From Schistocerca nitens (lineage: Eukaryota; Arthropoda; Insecta; Orthoptera; Acrididae), in the NCBI RefSeq assembly GCF_023898315.1, contig NC_064616.1:535327102-535391101 (forward strand): a stretch of DNA of 64,000 nucleotides, read 5' to 3'. Below, in pieces: positions 11,279 to 22,052 of this stretch. Made by a program: the position numbers and the translations under genes. The notes below the pieces were generated by a model, which saw nothing but the letters and a program-made list of their open reading frames with translations, ran no database searches and was not told the DNA's origin. The stretch's first letter is position 1, and the number at the start of each line of letters is the position of its first letter.

Positions 11279-11481
11279 GGCCGGCCGCAGTGGCTGTGCG
11301 GCTCTAGGCGCTACAGTCCGGAACCGAGGTACCGCTACGGTCGCAGGTTCGAATCCTGCCTCGGTCATGGATGTGTGTGATGTACTTAGGTTAGTTAGGT
11401 TTAATTAGTTCTAAGTCCTAGGTGACTGATGACCTCAGAAGTTAAGTCACATAGTGCTCAGAGCCATTTGAACCATTTTTT
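11279..11481 (+). mobile_element. SINE-A copy
   Basis: Complete copy with B box GGTTCGAATCC, GGTTAGTTAGGTTTAATTAG and tail AGTGCTCAGAGCCATTTGAA. The flanking repeat TAGTGCACTT / TAGGGCACTT (11269-11278 and 11482-11491) is a 10-bp TSD with one mismatch. Confidence 0.93.
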
Positions 11482-11491
11482 TAGGGCACTT

Positions 11492-11991
11492 GTGCTGGAA
11501 AATGTTAAAGATGTGGGGAAGTCCCTCCGCAATGGAAGTGGCTTGGCGCGATGTAAAAGGTGGTTTCTTCGGTCGAACTGGGCGGCTCCTTGGTGCGAAC
11601 GGTACGCAGTCAGTGGCCAGCCGTTCCACGCTACACATCGAAGGTTCCAAGGGAGACAATTGGAGGCAGCTTTGCATGGAATTTTGCTTCGGATGTGGCT
11701 TTGGCTGTTGCTTGGTATTCTCGGCAATAAGGAATAGCTCTAACACATTAAAAATCCGCCGCCAAGAAGAAATTTTATAGAGCGTTCAAACATCAAGAGC
11801 CGTGAGTACAGTTAGCCGTCACGTCGCTTGTCACCTCAACTTCGCCAATGCTCAACCAACTTCATGCATACAGGTATGTATCAGAGCATGGACCACTTAA
11901 TTTGTGTGAGTGATTTTAATAATAATTCAAATGCTATATATCTGTGTTTGGGACCGTATCTTCTATCCTGATCATCAACCTATGTTCTAAC
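11492..11991. other. Unassigned segment inside element X
   Basis: Open frames of about 100 codons occur on both strands over 11429-11780, but none resembles a known family and codon periodicity is not evident. Origin unknown. Confidence 0.4.
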
Positions 11992-12975
11992 TAATTTCAC
12001 TTTTGTTGATCATTGCACATTTGACAAACATAAATAAATCACTAGTTCATTTGAAACAGGATAGTCGCTTTTATAAACACTTCGGACGGGATGTACGAAT
12101 GCATGCTTTCACGGCGATATCTGTTAATAAAACATTTTCGGGTTTCAAGCCGCGTCAAGTGGTTTACTGCCCACGAGGAAGAAGACCTCTGAAGAAGACA
12201 CCAAGCAGGTTGCATTCTTACAGTTTTGTGGTTCGACAACAGGGAAGATCAATCGCCTCCTGGAGTGACACAATCTTCAGTCCTCCGGCAAAGATCCGGC
12301 AACTAATGAAATCTGTGGAAGACGATGTAGGCCTCAGAACGCCAGGAATTTACAAGATAACGTGTGGATGTGGGCAGTTTTATGTCAGCCACACTTCGCA
12401 CTATTGAACAGCGCCGCACAGAACATGAAAGGTGTTACCGTCTGCGATATCCCGAAAAGTCACCCGTAGCAGAACATGCTCTGGAAAACGGACCCCGAAT
12501 TGCGTTAGATGAGACCTCTATTATTAAACGGACTAATGGCTCCTGGGATAGCGTGATAAACGAAGCCACAGGGATTAGAATTTCTGACAACACCTTCAAT
12601 AGAGACGGTGAATTGCAGCTGACTACAGCGTGGGATCCGGTGTTGAGGGAGTTGAAGCCGGCCAAAACAATACCATATATGGTGTGGGACGGAGCACCAG
12701 TGACGTCACGAGCGACGGCGCGGCTATATAAGCACGGCAATGACAACCACACGACAGTCATTCACTTGACAATGGCAAAGGAGATCTCTGCCGAAATCTC
12801 GTGGGCAGTATACCACTTGACGCTGCTTGAAACCCGAGAACGTTTTATCAACAGATATCGCCGTGAAAGCATGCATTCGTACATTGCATCCGAAGTGTTT
12901 ATAAAAGCGACTTCAAATGAACTAGTGATTTATTTATGTTTGTCAAATGTGCAAGGATCAACAAAAGTGAAGTTA
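11992..12975 (+). pseudogene. Penelope-like GIY-YIG endonuclease with inverted flanks
   Basis: The plus strand encodes the C-terminal endonuclease of a Penelope-like element (PLE). It reads GIYKITCGCGQFYVSHT, then after a frameshift near 12396 RTIEQRRTEHE, EKSPVAEHALENG, and ends with NRDGELQLTTAWDPVL. The usual YIG is YVS here, so activity is doubtful. The segment is bounded by inverted arms, 11992-12177 and 12798-12975, sharing CTCGTGGGCAGTA, ATAGCAGATATCG-type and AAATAAATCACTAG blocks. PLE copies often carry inverted or partial terminal repeats. A TATA-like CTATATAAGC lies at about 12723. The RT domain is absent. Confidence 0.75.
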
Positions 12976-13425
12976 TATAGAATTTTCCTGAAGTACTCTC
13001 AGCTTATAGCAAAGTATCATTTTGCAAAAGTACTGTGCCACATTGTGTGTACACGATGGTCCATTGATAGTGACCGGGCCAAATATCTCACGAAATAAGC
13101 ATCAAAAGAAAAAATTCAAAGACGAAACTCGTCTAGCTTGAAGGGGGAAACCAGATGGCGCTATGGTTGGCCTGCTAGATGGCGCTGCCATACGTCAAAC
13201 GGATATCAACAGCGATTTTTTTTTGTTTTTTGTTTTAATAGGAACCCCCACTTTTATTATATATTCGTGTAGTACGTAAAGAAATATGAATGTTTTAGCT
13301 GGACCACTTTTTTCGCTTTGTGATAGATAGCGCTGTAATAGTCACAAACGTATAAGTGCGTGGTATCACGTAACATTCCGCCAGTGCGGACGGTATTTGC
13401 TTCGTGATACATTACCCGTGTTAAA

Positions 13426-14190
13426 ATGGACCGTTTATAAATTGCGGAAAAGGTCAATATCGTGTTGATGTATGGCTATTGTGATCAAAATGCCCAACGG
13501 GCGTGTGCTATGTATGCTGCTCGGTATCCTGGATGACATCATCCAAGTGTTCGGACCGTTCGCCGGATAGTTACGTTATTTAAGGAAACAGGATGTGTTC
13601 AGCCATATGTGAAACGTAAACCACGACCTGCAACAAATGGTGATGCCCAAGTAGGTGTTTCAGCTGCTGTCGCGGCTAATCCGCACATCAGTAGCAGACA
13701 AACTGCGCGAGAATCGGTAATCTCAAAAACGTCGGTGTTGAGAATGCTACATCAACATAGATTGCACCCGTACCATATTTCTATGCACCAGGAATTGCAT
13801 GGCGACGACTTTGAACGTCGTGTGCAGTTGTGCCACTGGGCACAAGAGAAATTACGGGACGATGACACATTTTTTGCACGCGTTCTATTTAGCGACGAAG
13901 CGTCATTCGCCAGCAGCGGTAACGTAAATCGGCATAATATGCACTATTTGGCAACGGAAAATCCATGATGGCTTCGACAAGTGGAACATAGCGACCTTGG
14001 CGGGTTAATGTACGGTGCGGCATTATGGGAGCAAGGATAATTGGCCCTCATTTTCCTACGTAATGTTCTACTGATGTTACTACAAGATGTTTCACTGAAT
14101 GACAGAATGGCGGTGTACTTCCAACATGATGGATGTCCGGCACATAGCTCGCGTGCGGTTGAAGCGGTATTGAATAGCATATTTCATGAC
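13426..14190 (+). pseudogene. Mariner-like transposase, 5' part
   Basis: The ATG at 13426 is followed within five codons by a stop. The reading continues as AEKVNIVLMYGYCDQNAQRA (helix-turn-helix region), IVTLFKETGCVQPYVKRKPR, HHWAQEKL-like LCHWAQEKL and VLFSDEASF with the first catalytic Asp. Stops occur near 13532, 13966 and 14039. The second catalytic region FQHDGCPAHSSRAVEAVLN lies at about 14118-14175. The frame is cut at 14190 by the LINE and resumes at 20231. At least four in-frame stops show it is inactive. Confidence 0.85.
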
Positions 14191-14367
14191 ACGTGGATTG
14201 GTTTTTTTTTTTTGTGGTTTTAGGGCGCACAACTTCAACGGTCATTAGCGCCCAGACTACGTTAGGAATGCACCGCGAGTCACAAGTTTAAAACAGCAAC
14301 GAAACGGAAAACACGATAAAAGACAGACTGACAGGCATAGGATTAAAAAAAAAGGAAAACAGCATAA

Positions 14368-17300
14368 TCAAATGTCCTTTGAGAGGGTTGTCAAATTGAT
14401 AAAATGAAGAACGCGAGCAGCTGCTCGTGGGTCATCCGCTAAAATGGCTTCTACAGTACATGGCAGGCCAAGATCAAGACGCAGGGTGTTAAAATCCGGA
14501 CAGGACGTTAAAATGTGGCGGACCGTCAGCAATTGCCCACATGGGCAGAACGACGCCGGCGCAGCCGTCAGCAGATGGCGATGGCTGAACCGGCAGTGTC
14601 CAATTCGTAACCGGGCCAGAACGACCTCCTCCCGCCGAGAAGGGCTGGAGGAGGACGTCCAAGCCGCGGGAAGAGGTTTCAAGGCCCGAAGCTTGTTGTC
14701 TGTAAGTGCAGCCCAATCGGCATGCCACAGCGATAAAATGCGCCGACAAATTACCCTGCTACAATCCGACGAAGGGACACAACAAGAAGCTGTCCGAGGC
14801 TGGAGGACCGCAGCCTTGGCCGCGGCATCTGCAGCTTCGTTCCCAGGGATACCGACATGGCCAGGAACCCACATAAAGATAACCGGAGAACCGACGTCCA
14901 CCAGCTGCTGAAGAGAGCGTTGGATCCGGTGTACGAAAGGGTGAACCGGGTACGGATCACCGTGGCTCTGGATAGCGCTCAGGGAATCGGAGCAGATGAC
15001 ATATGCAGAATGTCGGTGGCGGCAGATGTAAAGGACAGCCTGGTAGAGGGCAAAGAGCTCGGCTGTGAAGACCGAACAATGGCCATGGAGCCAATATTTG
15101 AAACTTTGAGCCCCGACAATAAAAGAACACCCGACCCCGTCATTGGTCTTAGAGCCATCTGTATAAATGAAGGTCATATTAATGAACTTCGAACGAAGTT
15201 CGACAAAACGGGAGTGGTAGACTGAACCGGGGGTAACCTCCTTCGGGAGCGAGCAGAGGTCAAGGTGGACGCGAACCTGAGCCTGGAGCCAAGGTGGCGT
15301 GTGGCTCTCGCCCACTCGAAAGGTTGCAGGGAGTGAAAAATTAAGGTGTTGAAGGAGGCGACGAAAGCGAACTCCAGGGGGTAGCAGGGCAGAGACATAC
15401 AACCCGTATTGACAGTCGAGAGAGTCATCAAAAAAGGAACGATAAGACGGGTGGTCGGGCATTGCCAGTAGCCGACAGGCATACCGACAAAGCAGCATAT
15501 CGCGCCGGTAGGTGAGTGGCAACTCACCAGCGTCAGCATGAAGACTCTCGACGGGACTAGTATAAAATGCTCCGATCGCAAGTCGTAAACCCCGATGTTG
15601 TATGGAGTTGAGGCGGCGTAAGATGGATGGCCGTGCAGAGGAGTATACGAAGCTCCCATAATCCAGCTTCGAGCGGACGATCGTCCGATATAGGCGAAGT
15701 AGGACGGTTCGATCCGCTCCCCACGACATACCACTGAGAACATGGAGGACATTTAGAGAACGGGTACAACGGGCAGCCAAATATGACACATGTGGAGACC
15801 AACTAAGTTTCCTGTCAAATGTAAGACCTAAAAATTTTGTTGTCTCCACGAATGGGAGAGCAACGGGACCGAGTCGTAAGGACGGTGGGAGAAACTCTTT
15901 GTAGCGCCAGAAGTTAATACAGACCGTCTTCTCGGCAGAAAAACGGAAGCCATTGGCGACACTCCAGGAGTATAGACGGTCAAGAGAACGCTGAAGACAG
16001 CGCTCCAGGAAACACGTACGCTGCGCGCTGCAATAGATGGTAAAATCGTCCACGAAAAGGGAGCCTGATACATCAGCTGGGAGGCAATCCATTATTGGAT
16101 TGATCGCTATGGCGAAGAGAGCGACGCTCAAAACTGAGGCCTGTGGCACCCCATTCTCCTGGCGAAAGGTGTCTGACAGGACAGAACCCACACGTACCCT
16201 GAACTGTCGATCCATTAAAAAGGAACGAATAAAAAGAGGGAGGCGACCGCGAAGGCCCCATGTATGCATGGTGCGGAGAATGCCCGCCCTCCAACAGGTG
16301 TCGTAAGCCTTCTCCAAATCAAAGAACACAGCCGCGGTCGGGCGCTTCCGCAAGAAGTTATTCATAATGAAGGTCGACAAGGTAACCAGATGGTCAACAG
16401 CAGAGCGGCGCCTACGAAATCCACATTGTACATTGGTAAGTAGGCGTCGCGACTCGAGCAGCCAAACCAATCGAGAGTTAACCATTCGCTCCATCACTTT
16501 ACAGACACAGCTGGTAAGCGAGATGGGTCGATAACTGGAAGGCAAGTGCTTGTCCTTCCCCGGCTTAGGAATCGGGACAACAATAGACTCGCGCCAGCAT
16601 GCGGGAACATGTCCCTCAATCCAGATGCGATTGTAAGTACGAAGAAGAAAACCTTTACCCGCAGGAGAAAGGTTCTTCAGCATCTGAATATGAATAGAAT
16701 CAGGCCCTGGAGCGGAGGGCCGTGATCGGCCAAGTGCGTTTTCGAGTTCCCGCATGGTGAATGGGGCATTATAACTTTCACGATTCGAGGAGCGGAAGTT
16801 AGGTGGCCTAGCCTCCTCTGCCTGTTTGCGGGGGAGGAAGGCAGGGTGGTAATGAGCGGAGCTCGAAACCTCTGCGAAAAAGCGGCCGAAGGCATTGGAG
16901 ACAGCCTCAGGGGCCACAAGGACGTCATTTGCGACCGTCAAGCCAGAAACTGGTGAGTGGACCTTAGTGCCAGATAACCGGCGCAGGCTACCCCAGACAA
17001 CAGAAGAAGTAGTAAAACTGTTGAAGGTGCTTGTGAAAGCAGCCCAGCTGGCTTTCTTGCTTTCTTTAATAATACGACGACACTGTGCACGTAATCGTTT
17101 ATAATTGATACAATTCGCCACTGTAGGGTGGCGTTTAAAGGTGCGTAAAGCACGTCGACGAGCACGTAAAGAGTCTCTACATGCTGCGGTCCACCAGGGG
17201 ACCGGTACGCGACGTGGAGAAGAAGTAGGGTGAGGGATGGAATATTCAGCAGCAGTGAGAATGACTTCCGTGAGGTGTGCGACCTGACTATCGCAGCTTG

Positions 17301-18051
17301 TGAAGGTTTGATCCCGAAAGGTCGCCCTGGAAGAGAAGAGCCCCCAGTCTGCTTTGGAGATGTTCCAACGAGATGAGCACGGAGAGGGGGTATGCTGCAG
17401 GAGATGGATAACACACGGGAAGTGGTCACTCGAATATGCATCAGAAAGTGCATACCACTCAAACCGGCGGACAAGTTGCGTAGTACATATAGAGAGGTCT
17501 AAATGGGAATAGGTGTGAGATGTGTCCGAAAGAAAAGTAGGGGCGCCAGTATTGAAGCAGACAAGATTGAGTTGGTTGAAAAGGTCTGCTAACAGGGAGC
17601 CCCTCGGGCAGGATGCTGGAGAGCCCCAAAGGGGATGCTGGGCATTGAAGTCTCCAGTTAACAAAAATAGTGCAGGTAGCTGAGCAATAAGTTGCATCAT
17701 GTCTGCCCTGGTAACGGCAGACGACGATAGAGTGTAAACGGTACAAATGGAAAAGGTAAAAGTGGGGAGAGTAACGCGGATGGCAACTGTCTGCAGGCCG
17801 GTGTGCAACGTGATGGGATCGTAGTAAATATCATCCCGGACCAGCAACATAACCCCTCCATGAGCTGGGATACCTACCACAGGGTGTAGGTCAAAACGCA
17901 CAGAGGTGTAGTGTGTCAAGGCAATTTGATCGCATGGGCGTAGCTTCGTTTCCTGGAGGGCTACGACGAGCGGACGGTGCAAGCGGAGCAGCAACTTCAA
18001 GTCCTCTCGTTTGGAGCGAATGCTGCGAATATTCCAGTGAATAAGTGCCAT
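14368..18051 (-). CDS. LINE ORF2: endonuclease, RT and RNase H
   Basis: 1227 codons without a stop. I choose the ATG at 18051 (MALIHWNIRSIRSK) because upstream in-frame sequence lacks another ATG. It lies 33 bases after the ORF1 stop. The APE endonuclease spans residues 1 to about 230, with QETKL, LTGDFNAQHPLWG and SDHFP. RT starts about residue 500 with YRPISLTSCVCKVMERM, then FFDLEKAYD, GVPQASVLSV (about 635) and LFVDDF (about 665, catalytic). RNase H lies at about 960-1090 with FIYTDGSK, AELFALYQA, SDSLSAIQS and WVPGHVGIPGNEAAD. The C-terminus has a CCHC-like CPCGQ-H-LTSC pattern. The RT block normally reads PQGS, and PQAS here may reduce activity. It nicks the target and copies its own RNA in the nucleus. 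Confidence 0.93.
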   Translation of the reverse strand: MALIHWNIRSIRSKREDLKLLLRLHRPLVVALQETKLRPCDQIALTHYTSVRFDLHPVVGIPAHGGVMLLVRDDIYYDPITLHTGLQTVAIRVTLPTFTFSICTVYTLSSSAVTRADMMQLIAQLPALFLLTGDFNAQHPLWGSPASCPRGSLLADLFNQLNLVCFNTGAPTFLSDTSHTYSHLDLSICTTQLVRRFEWYALSDAYSSDHFPCVIHLLQHTPSPCSSRWNISKADWGLFSSRATFRDQTFTSCDSQVAHLTEVILTAAEYSIPHPTSSPRRVPVPWWTAACRDSLRARRRALRTFKRHPTVANCINYKRLRAQCRRIIKESKKASWAAFTSTFNSFTTSSVVWGSLRRLSGTKVHSPVSGLTVANDVLVAPEAVSNAFGRFFAEVSSSAHYHPAFLPRKQAEEARPPNFRSSNRESYNAPFTMRELENALGRSRPSAPGPDSIHIQMLKNLSPAGKGFLLRTYNRIWIEGHVPACWRESIVVPIPKPGKDKHLPSSYRPISLTSCVCKVMERMVNSRLVWLLESRRLLTNVQCGFRRRRSAVDHLVTLSTFIMNNFLRKRPTAAVFFDLEKAYDTCWRAGILRTMHTWGLRGRLPLFIRSFLMDRQFRVRVGSVLSDTFRQENGVPQASVLSVALFAIAINPIMDCLPADVSGSLFVDDFTIYCSAQRTCFLERCLQRSLDRLYSWSVANGFRFSAEKTVCINFWRYKEFLPPSLRLGPVALPFVETTKFLGLTFDRKLSWSPHVSYLAARCTRSLNVLHVLSGMSWGADRTVLLRLYRTIVRSKLDYGSFVYSSARPSILRRLNSIQHRGLRLAIGAFYTSPVESLHADAGELPLTYRRDMLLCRYACRLLAMPDHPSYRSFFDDSLDCQYGLYVSALLPPGVRFRRLLQHLNFSLPATFRVGESHTPPWLQAQVRVHLDLCSLPKEVTPGSVYHSRFVELRSKFINMTFIYTDGSKTNDGVGCSFIVGAQSFKYWLHGHCSVFTAELFALYQAVLYICRHRHSAYVICSDSLSAIQSHGDPYPVHPFVHRIQRSLQQLVDVGSPVIFMWVPGHVGIPGNEAADAAAKAAVLQPRTASCCVPSSDCSRVICRRILSLWHADWAALTDNKLRALKPLPAAWTSSSSPSRREEVVLARLRIGHCRFSHRHLLTAAPASFCPCGQLLTVRHILTSCPDFNTLRLDLGLPCTVEAILADDPRAAARVLHFINLTTLSKDI

Positions 18052-18083
18052 CGTAAGAAAAAAAAGGAAGATGAAAGAAGGGG

Positions 18084-19500
18084 TCACCTCGAAGGCCGCT
18101 GAGGGCCTGGCTTCGAGCGAGCACTGCCGCCGCTATCAGTAGGCGGACAGTCATCGTCCATTGGGTCTATAGGTTCATCGGCCATCTTGGGAAGATGGCC
18201 GGGAGGGGGAGCTTCCTCCGCCGGTGAACGGCCAGATGTTCGGCTACCAGCGGTGCGGCCAGGCGAAAAGGAGGACGGCCTGGGGCGGCAACCGCTGGGT
18301 GGCGCAGGAGAAGAAATGCGCCGTGGCGGAGAAGGAGAACTGTGCTTCCTATGAGCCTTCTTGGAAGGTCGTTTGGTGGAAGTACCGGTCGAAGGCTGGG
18401 AGGTCGAGGTACGTAGGAAGTCTGCACGGGACGGTTCCTTCTTGAAGGCCCGTGCATCTGACTTCTGGGTCTTCGTCTTAGCAGAAGCTGATGAAGGGGC
18501 TGGTGTCTGTGGGGTGATGGGAGGAAGAGGAGACGTCGACCGCGCGATCTTAGCACTGGCCGAACGGACGACCGTGGTGCTGAAGGTCAGATCGCATGTC
18601 TGGGTTGCCACCTCCCTGGTAGTCCGAGGAGAGGCGAGGACAGTACTGTATTTCCCCGCTGGGAGCAGCGTGGGCTTCCTACTAGCCAATAGCTTGCGAG
18701 CAGCCGAGGTGGACACTTTCTCTTTGACCCGAATTTCTTGGATACAGCGTTCTTCCTTATAGACAGGACAGTCGCGGGAGGATGCGGCATGGTCACCCTG
18801 ACAGTTCACACAACGAGGAGACGGAGGTGGACAGTCACCCTCATGGGCATCCCTGCCACAAGTGACACATTTAGCCGCATTGGAACAAGACTGTCGAGTG
18901 TGATTGAAACGCTGACACTGGTAGCAGCGCGTAGGTGTCGGGACATAGGGGCGAACAGAAATAACCTCGTAGCCCGCCTTGATGCGCGATGGCAGCTTAA
19001 CACTATCAAAGGTCAAGAAAAGTGTCCGGGTCGGTACAAGGTCATTGTTGACCTTTTTCATGACCCTATGGACAGCCGTCACGCCCTGCTCAGCGAGGAA
19101 AGATTGAATCTCCTCGTCAGTCAAGCCGTCGAGGGATCGAGTATAGACCACACCACGAGACGAATTCAAAGTTCGGTGAGCCTCCACCCGGACAGGGAAC
19201 GTGTACAGGAGTGTGGCCCGAAGCAGTTTTTGTGCCTGAAAGGCGCTCTCAGTTTCGAGTAATAAGGTACCGTTACGCAACCTGGTACAAGATTTGACAG
19301 ATCCGGCTATGGCATCTACGCCCTTCTGGATAACGAAAGGGTTGACAGAGGAAAAATCCTTTCCGTCCTCAGATCGAGAAACGACGAGGAACTGTGGGGG
19401 CAGGCGGTAGTACTTTTGTCACTGGTAGCTGGTCAAGTTTCCGTTTTTGGGCAGAAGTCGAGAGAGATGGAGTGAAATCCATTGCGGAGGAATCCCCCAT
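18084..19500 (-). pseudogene. LINE ORF1: gag-like zinc-knuckle protein, frameshifted
   Basis: Starts at ATG 19500 (MGDSSAMDFTPSLSTSAQKR). A one-base shift near 19400-19405 moves the reading into the frame that then stays open to the stop at 18086-18084; without a correction the first frame stops at about 19377. The downstream frame has a globular region (NGTLLLETESAFQAQKL, then RSLDGLTDEEI), zinc knuckles CYQCQRFNHTRQSC, CVTCGRDAHEGDC and CVNCQGDHAASSRDC (about 18930-18770), and a basic Ser/Pro-rich C-terminus. I-clade ORF1 proteins bind the element RNA. The shift makes this copy non-autonomous for ORF1 unless the product is supplied in trans. Confidence 0.85.
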
Positions 19501-19811
19501 GATTGCCAGCGTCTCCGATGGCACGCTCTTTCCTTGTGGGGACCCTCTCAGAGGGCACTCCCGCCTTAGGTGAATGTTTACACCTCAGGTCACACCTCCC
19601 GAGAAACAGACGGAGGGACCAATCGGCATGGTCAGAAGGTATCAGCTCAGGCAATCACCCCTCCCCGGGCCTGGCCTTTACCAGGGGGTACGCGCGTGCC
19701 TTACATGTCTACCCAGAGCGGGGAATTACGCGTTACCCCGTCACCGGCTACGCGTGCGAACGCGTGGGTCGGCCTTCAGGCACGCACAGGGAGGAAGGAA
19801 GAAGAGGAAAA

Positions 19812-19851
<40 letters not shown>

Positions 19852-20219
19852 GAGGACAGACTGTCTCAAACGCCGAGGCGGAGACCAGAGAAGGCATGGA
19901 GAAGAAGGCAATGACAAGGCAAGGAGAAGAAGGCAATGAGAAGCCAAGGAGAAGAAGGCAATGAGAAGGCAAGGAGATTTTGCAGGGGAAAGGGTAAGGA
20001 AGACAGTGAGGTGGAGAAGAGCAAAGAAAGGAACCAACCAAAGGAAGGAAGAAACGAGAAGTGAAAAAGCAAAATGACCGCAAATAGAGGTCGTGGAACC
20101 GTCCGTCTCCGGACGCAGGCGCTAACTACCCCCTTGAGGGGGAGGGACTCCTTTTAGTCGCCTCTTACGACAGGCAGGAATATCTCGGGCCTATTCTAAT
20201 CCCCGGACCCGCAGGGGGG
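19501..20219 (-). promoter_or_regulatory. LINE 5' UTR
   Basis: Upstream of ORF1. It contains a (GA)n run (19813-19855) and a 25-bp tandem triplication built on GAAGAAGGCAATGAGAAG (19901-19975). I-type LINEs have an internal promoter in the 5' UTR, but I cannot point to one by sequence. Confidence 0.6.
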
Positions 20220-20230
20220 ACGTGGATTGG

Positions 20231-20482
20231 TTGTCGAAGCACCATGCCATGGCCCGCAAGTTCACCGGATCTGACGTCTCCGGATTTCTTTCTGTGGGGA
20301 AAGTTGAGGGATATTTGCTATCGTGATCCACCAACAACGCCTGACAACTTGCGTCAGCGCATTGTGAAAACATGTGCGAACATTACGGAAGGCGAACTAC
20401 TCGCTGTTGAGAGGAATGTCCTTACACGTATTGCCAAATGCATTGAGGTTGACGGACATCATTTTGAGCATTTATTTCATTA
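20231..20482 (+). pseudogene. Mariner-like transposase, 3' part
   Basis: Continues the frame interrupted at 14190: TMPWPASSPDLTSPDFFLWG (third catalytic region), GKLRDICYRDPPTTPDNLRQ and a C-terminus ending VDGHHFEHLFH with a TAA at 20480. The join across the LINE TSD is in frame. Confidence 0.9.
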
Positions 20483-20954
20483 ATGTCGTATTTACAGGTA
20501 ATCACGCTGTAACAGTATGCGTTCTCAGAAATGATAAGTTCACAAAGGTACATGTATAACATTGGAACAACCGAAATAAAATGTTCAAACGTACCTACGT
20601 TCTGCATTTTAATTTAAAAAACCTACCTGTTACCAACTGTTCGTCTAAAATTGTGAGCCATACATTTGTGACTATTACAGCGACATCTATCAAAAAGTGA
20701 CAGAAGTGGTCCAAACTATAACATCCGTATTTCTTTACATACTACACGAATATGTAATAAAAAATGGGTGTTCCTATTTAAAAAAAACGCAGTTAAGATC
20801 CGTTTGACCTATGTCAGCGCCATCTAGCGGGCCAACCATAGCGCCATCTGGTTTCCCCCTTCAAGCTAGACGAGTTTCGTTCTTTGTAGTTTTTTCGTTT
20901 GTTGCTTATTTCGTGAGGTATTTGGCCCGGTCACGATCAATGGACCAACCTGTA

Positions 20955-21300
20955 TGTTACTGTCTAAAACACCAGCTTCACAGGTGATGAAAAAGGCAAA
21001 TAAGTAAAAACTCGTTTGAAACTTAATTTAGCCACGATTACTATCATGAATGATTTTTTTAAGTTAATTGAGCTTAGTGTTGAATAATTTGCCTTGAAAA
21101 GTAACATACAAATTATCCCAAGTGACGTTAAGAAGTGACTTCGTTTACATTAAATTTTGCTGCTGAAATAATCATAGAGTTTGACGAGTGATACTATACC
21201 AGTTTATGGGTCCCCACCATACTATTCTCATATTAGAAAGATAATTGAAATATTATTGATACTAAGGAAATTTGATGTATTTCCTTAAGTGGGAGTATAG
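20955..21300. other. Unassigned segment inside element X
   Basis: AT-rich, with no coding signal and no recognisable repeat end. Confidence 0.4.
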
Positions 21301-21312
21301 ACAGTGTGATTG

Positions 21313-21504
21313 TTCAAAATGGCTCTGAGCACTATGGGACTTAGCTTCTGAGGTCATCAGTCCCCTAGAACTTGGAACTACTTAAACCTAACTAACCTAA
21401 TGAGATCACCACATCCATGCACGAGTCACGATTCGAACCTGCGACCGTAGCGGTCACGCGGTTCCAGACTGAAGCGCCTAGAACCGCTCAGCCACCCCAG
21501 CCGG
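21313..21504 (-). mobile_element. SINE-A copy
   Basis: Minus-strand copy with the tail GGCTCTGAGCACTATGGGAC at left and head CCAGCCGG at right. A near-exact TSD CAGTGTGATTG / CAGTGTGATCG lies at 21302-21312 and 21505-21515. Confidence 0.93.
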
Positions 21505-21515
21505 CAGTGTGATCG

Positions 21516-22050
21516 TGATATTTATTGGTTTTATTAGTGGTTGTTACATGTCAGTTAAGTCAGAAGCCCCCCCACCGCCGTCCGAGTTTAGTTCTGCACT
21601 TCTTACAGTAACATTTCAGTGCTGATTCAGGTAATGATCTTGATTGTAGCTCCTATTAGTATGAGTTCGGCACAATTTTGCTCTCTATGATTCCTAGTAT
21701 GTGCATTAACGGAACTTCAATAACTAAAATCCATTTTTCTTAAACATATATTTCCCAATTAATATGCCTAATTGGGCTGGAGACAGTTCATTTTTTTCAT
21801 TCGTATATGAAATTTACCACTTTCATTAAATCCCAAAGTTAAAATCTGTTTAGTTTTTCTATTAATTGCAATATACATTCACAATTACAGTCCGATACCT
21901 TTACCCATTAGTCACACGCCCGATCAAACTTTCTCAAATCCTTTCAGTGGGTAACAGTAGCTTGTATCACAGCAGTTAGTGTTGTACGTGGCTTTTATTG
22001 TGACAGGACTTGAGGCTAGATTGTTGGGGAAGAGTGACGTAAAACAAGCT
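21516..22050. other. Unassigned segment inside element X
   Basis: AT-rich DNA upstream of the second gene fragment. I cannot assign coding sequence. It may hold degraded intron or 5' sequence of the element X gene. Confidence 0.35.
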
Positions 22051-22052
22051 AG

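Larger units (their letters stand above)
14202..20219 (-). mobile_element. Full-length I-type LINE
   Basis: Non-LTR retrotransposon on the minus strand with a poly(A) tract (a T run from 14202), two ORFs and a 5' UTR. An exact 11-bp TSD ACGTGGATTGG lies at 14191-14201 and 20220-20230. Removing it restores the mariner-like transposase WIG-R reading. APE endonuclease, RT and RNase H in one ORF2 plus a gag-like ORF1 with zinc knuckles is the I-clade arrangement. It looks recent relative to its surroundings because ORF2 is open. Confidence 0.92.
13052..20952 (+). mobile_element. Mariner-like element with 0.3-kb TIRs, split by a LINE
   Basis: Inverted ends 13052-13355 and 20648-20952 share GGTCCATTGAT, GACCGGGCCAAATA, ACTCGTCTAGCTTGAAGGGG and AACCAGATGGCGCTATGGTT. 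TA at 13050-13051 and 20953-20954 flanks the element. Removing the nested LINE and one TSD copy gives about 1.87 kb, a normal size for a Tc1/mariner (IS630-type) element with long TIRs. Confidence 0.88.

Noticed and set aside
12798-12830. Hammerhead motif in the right arm of the 12-kb Penelope fragment
   Set aside because: The first core reads TTGACAA instead of CTGANGA, so only a degenerate relic remains.
14444-19262. Plus-strand open frames of 90-174 codons
   Set aside because: They lie antisense to ORF1 and ORF2 of the I-type LINE and carry no motifs.
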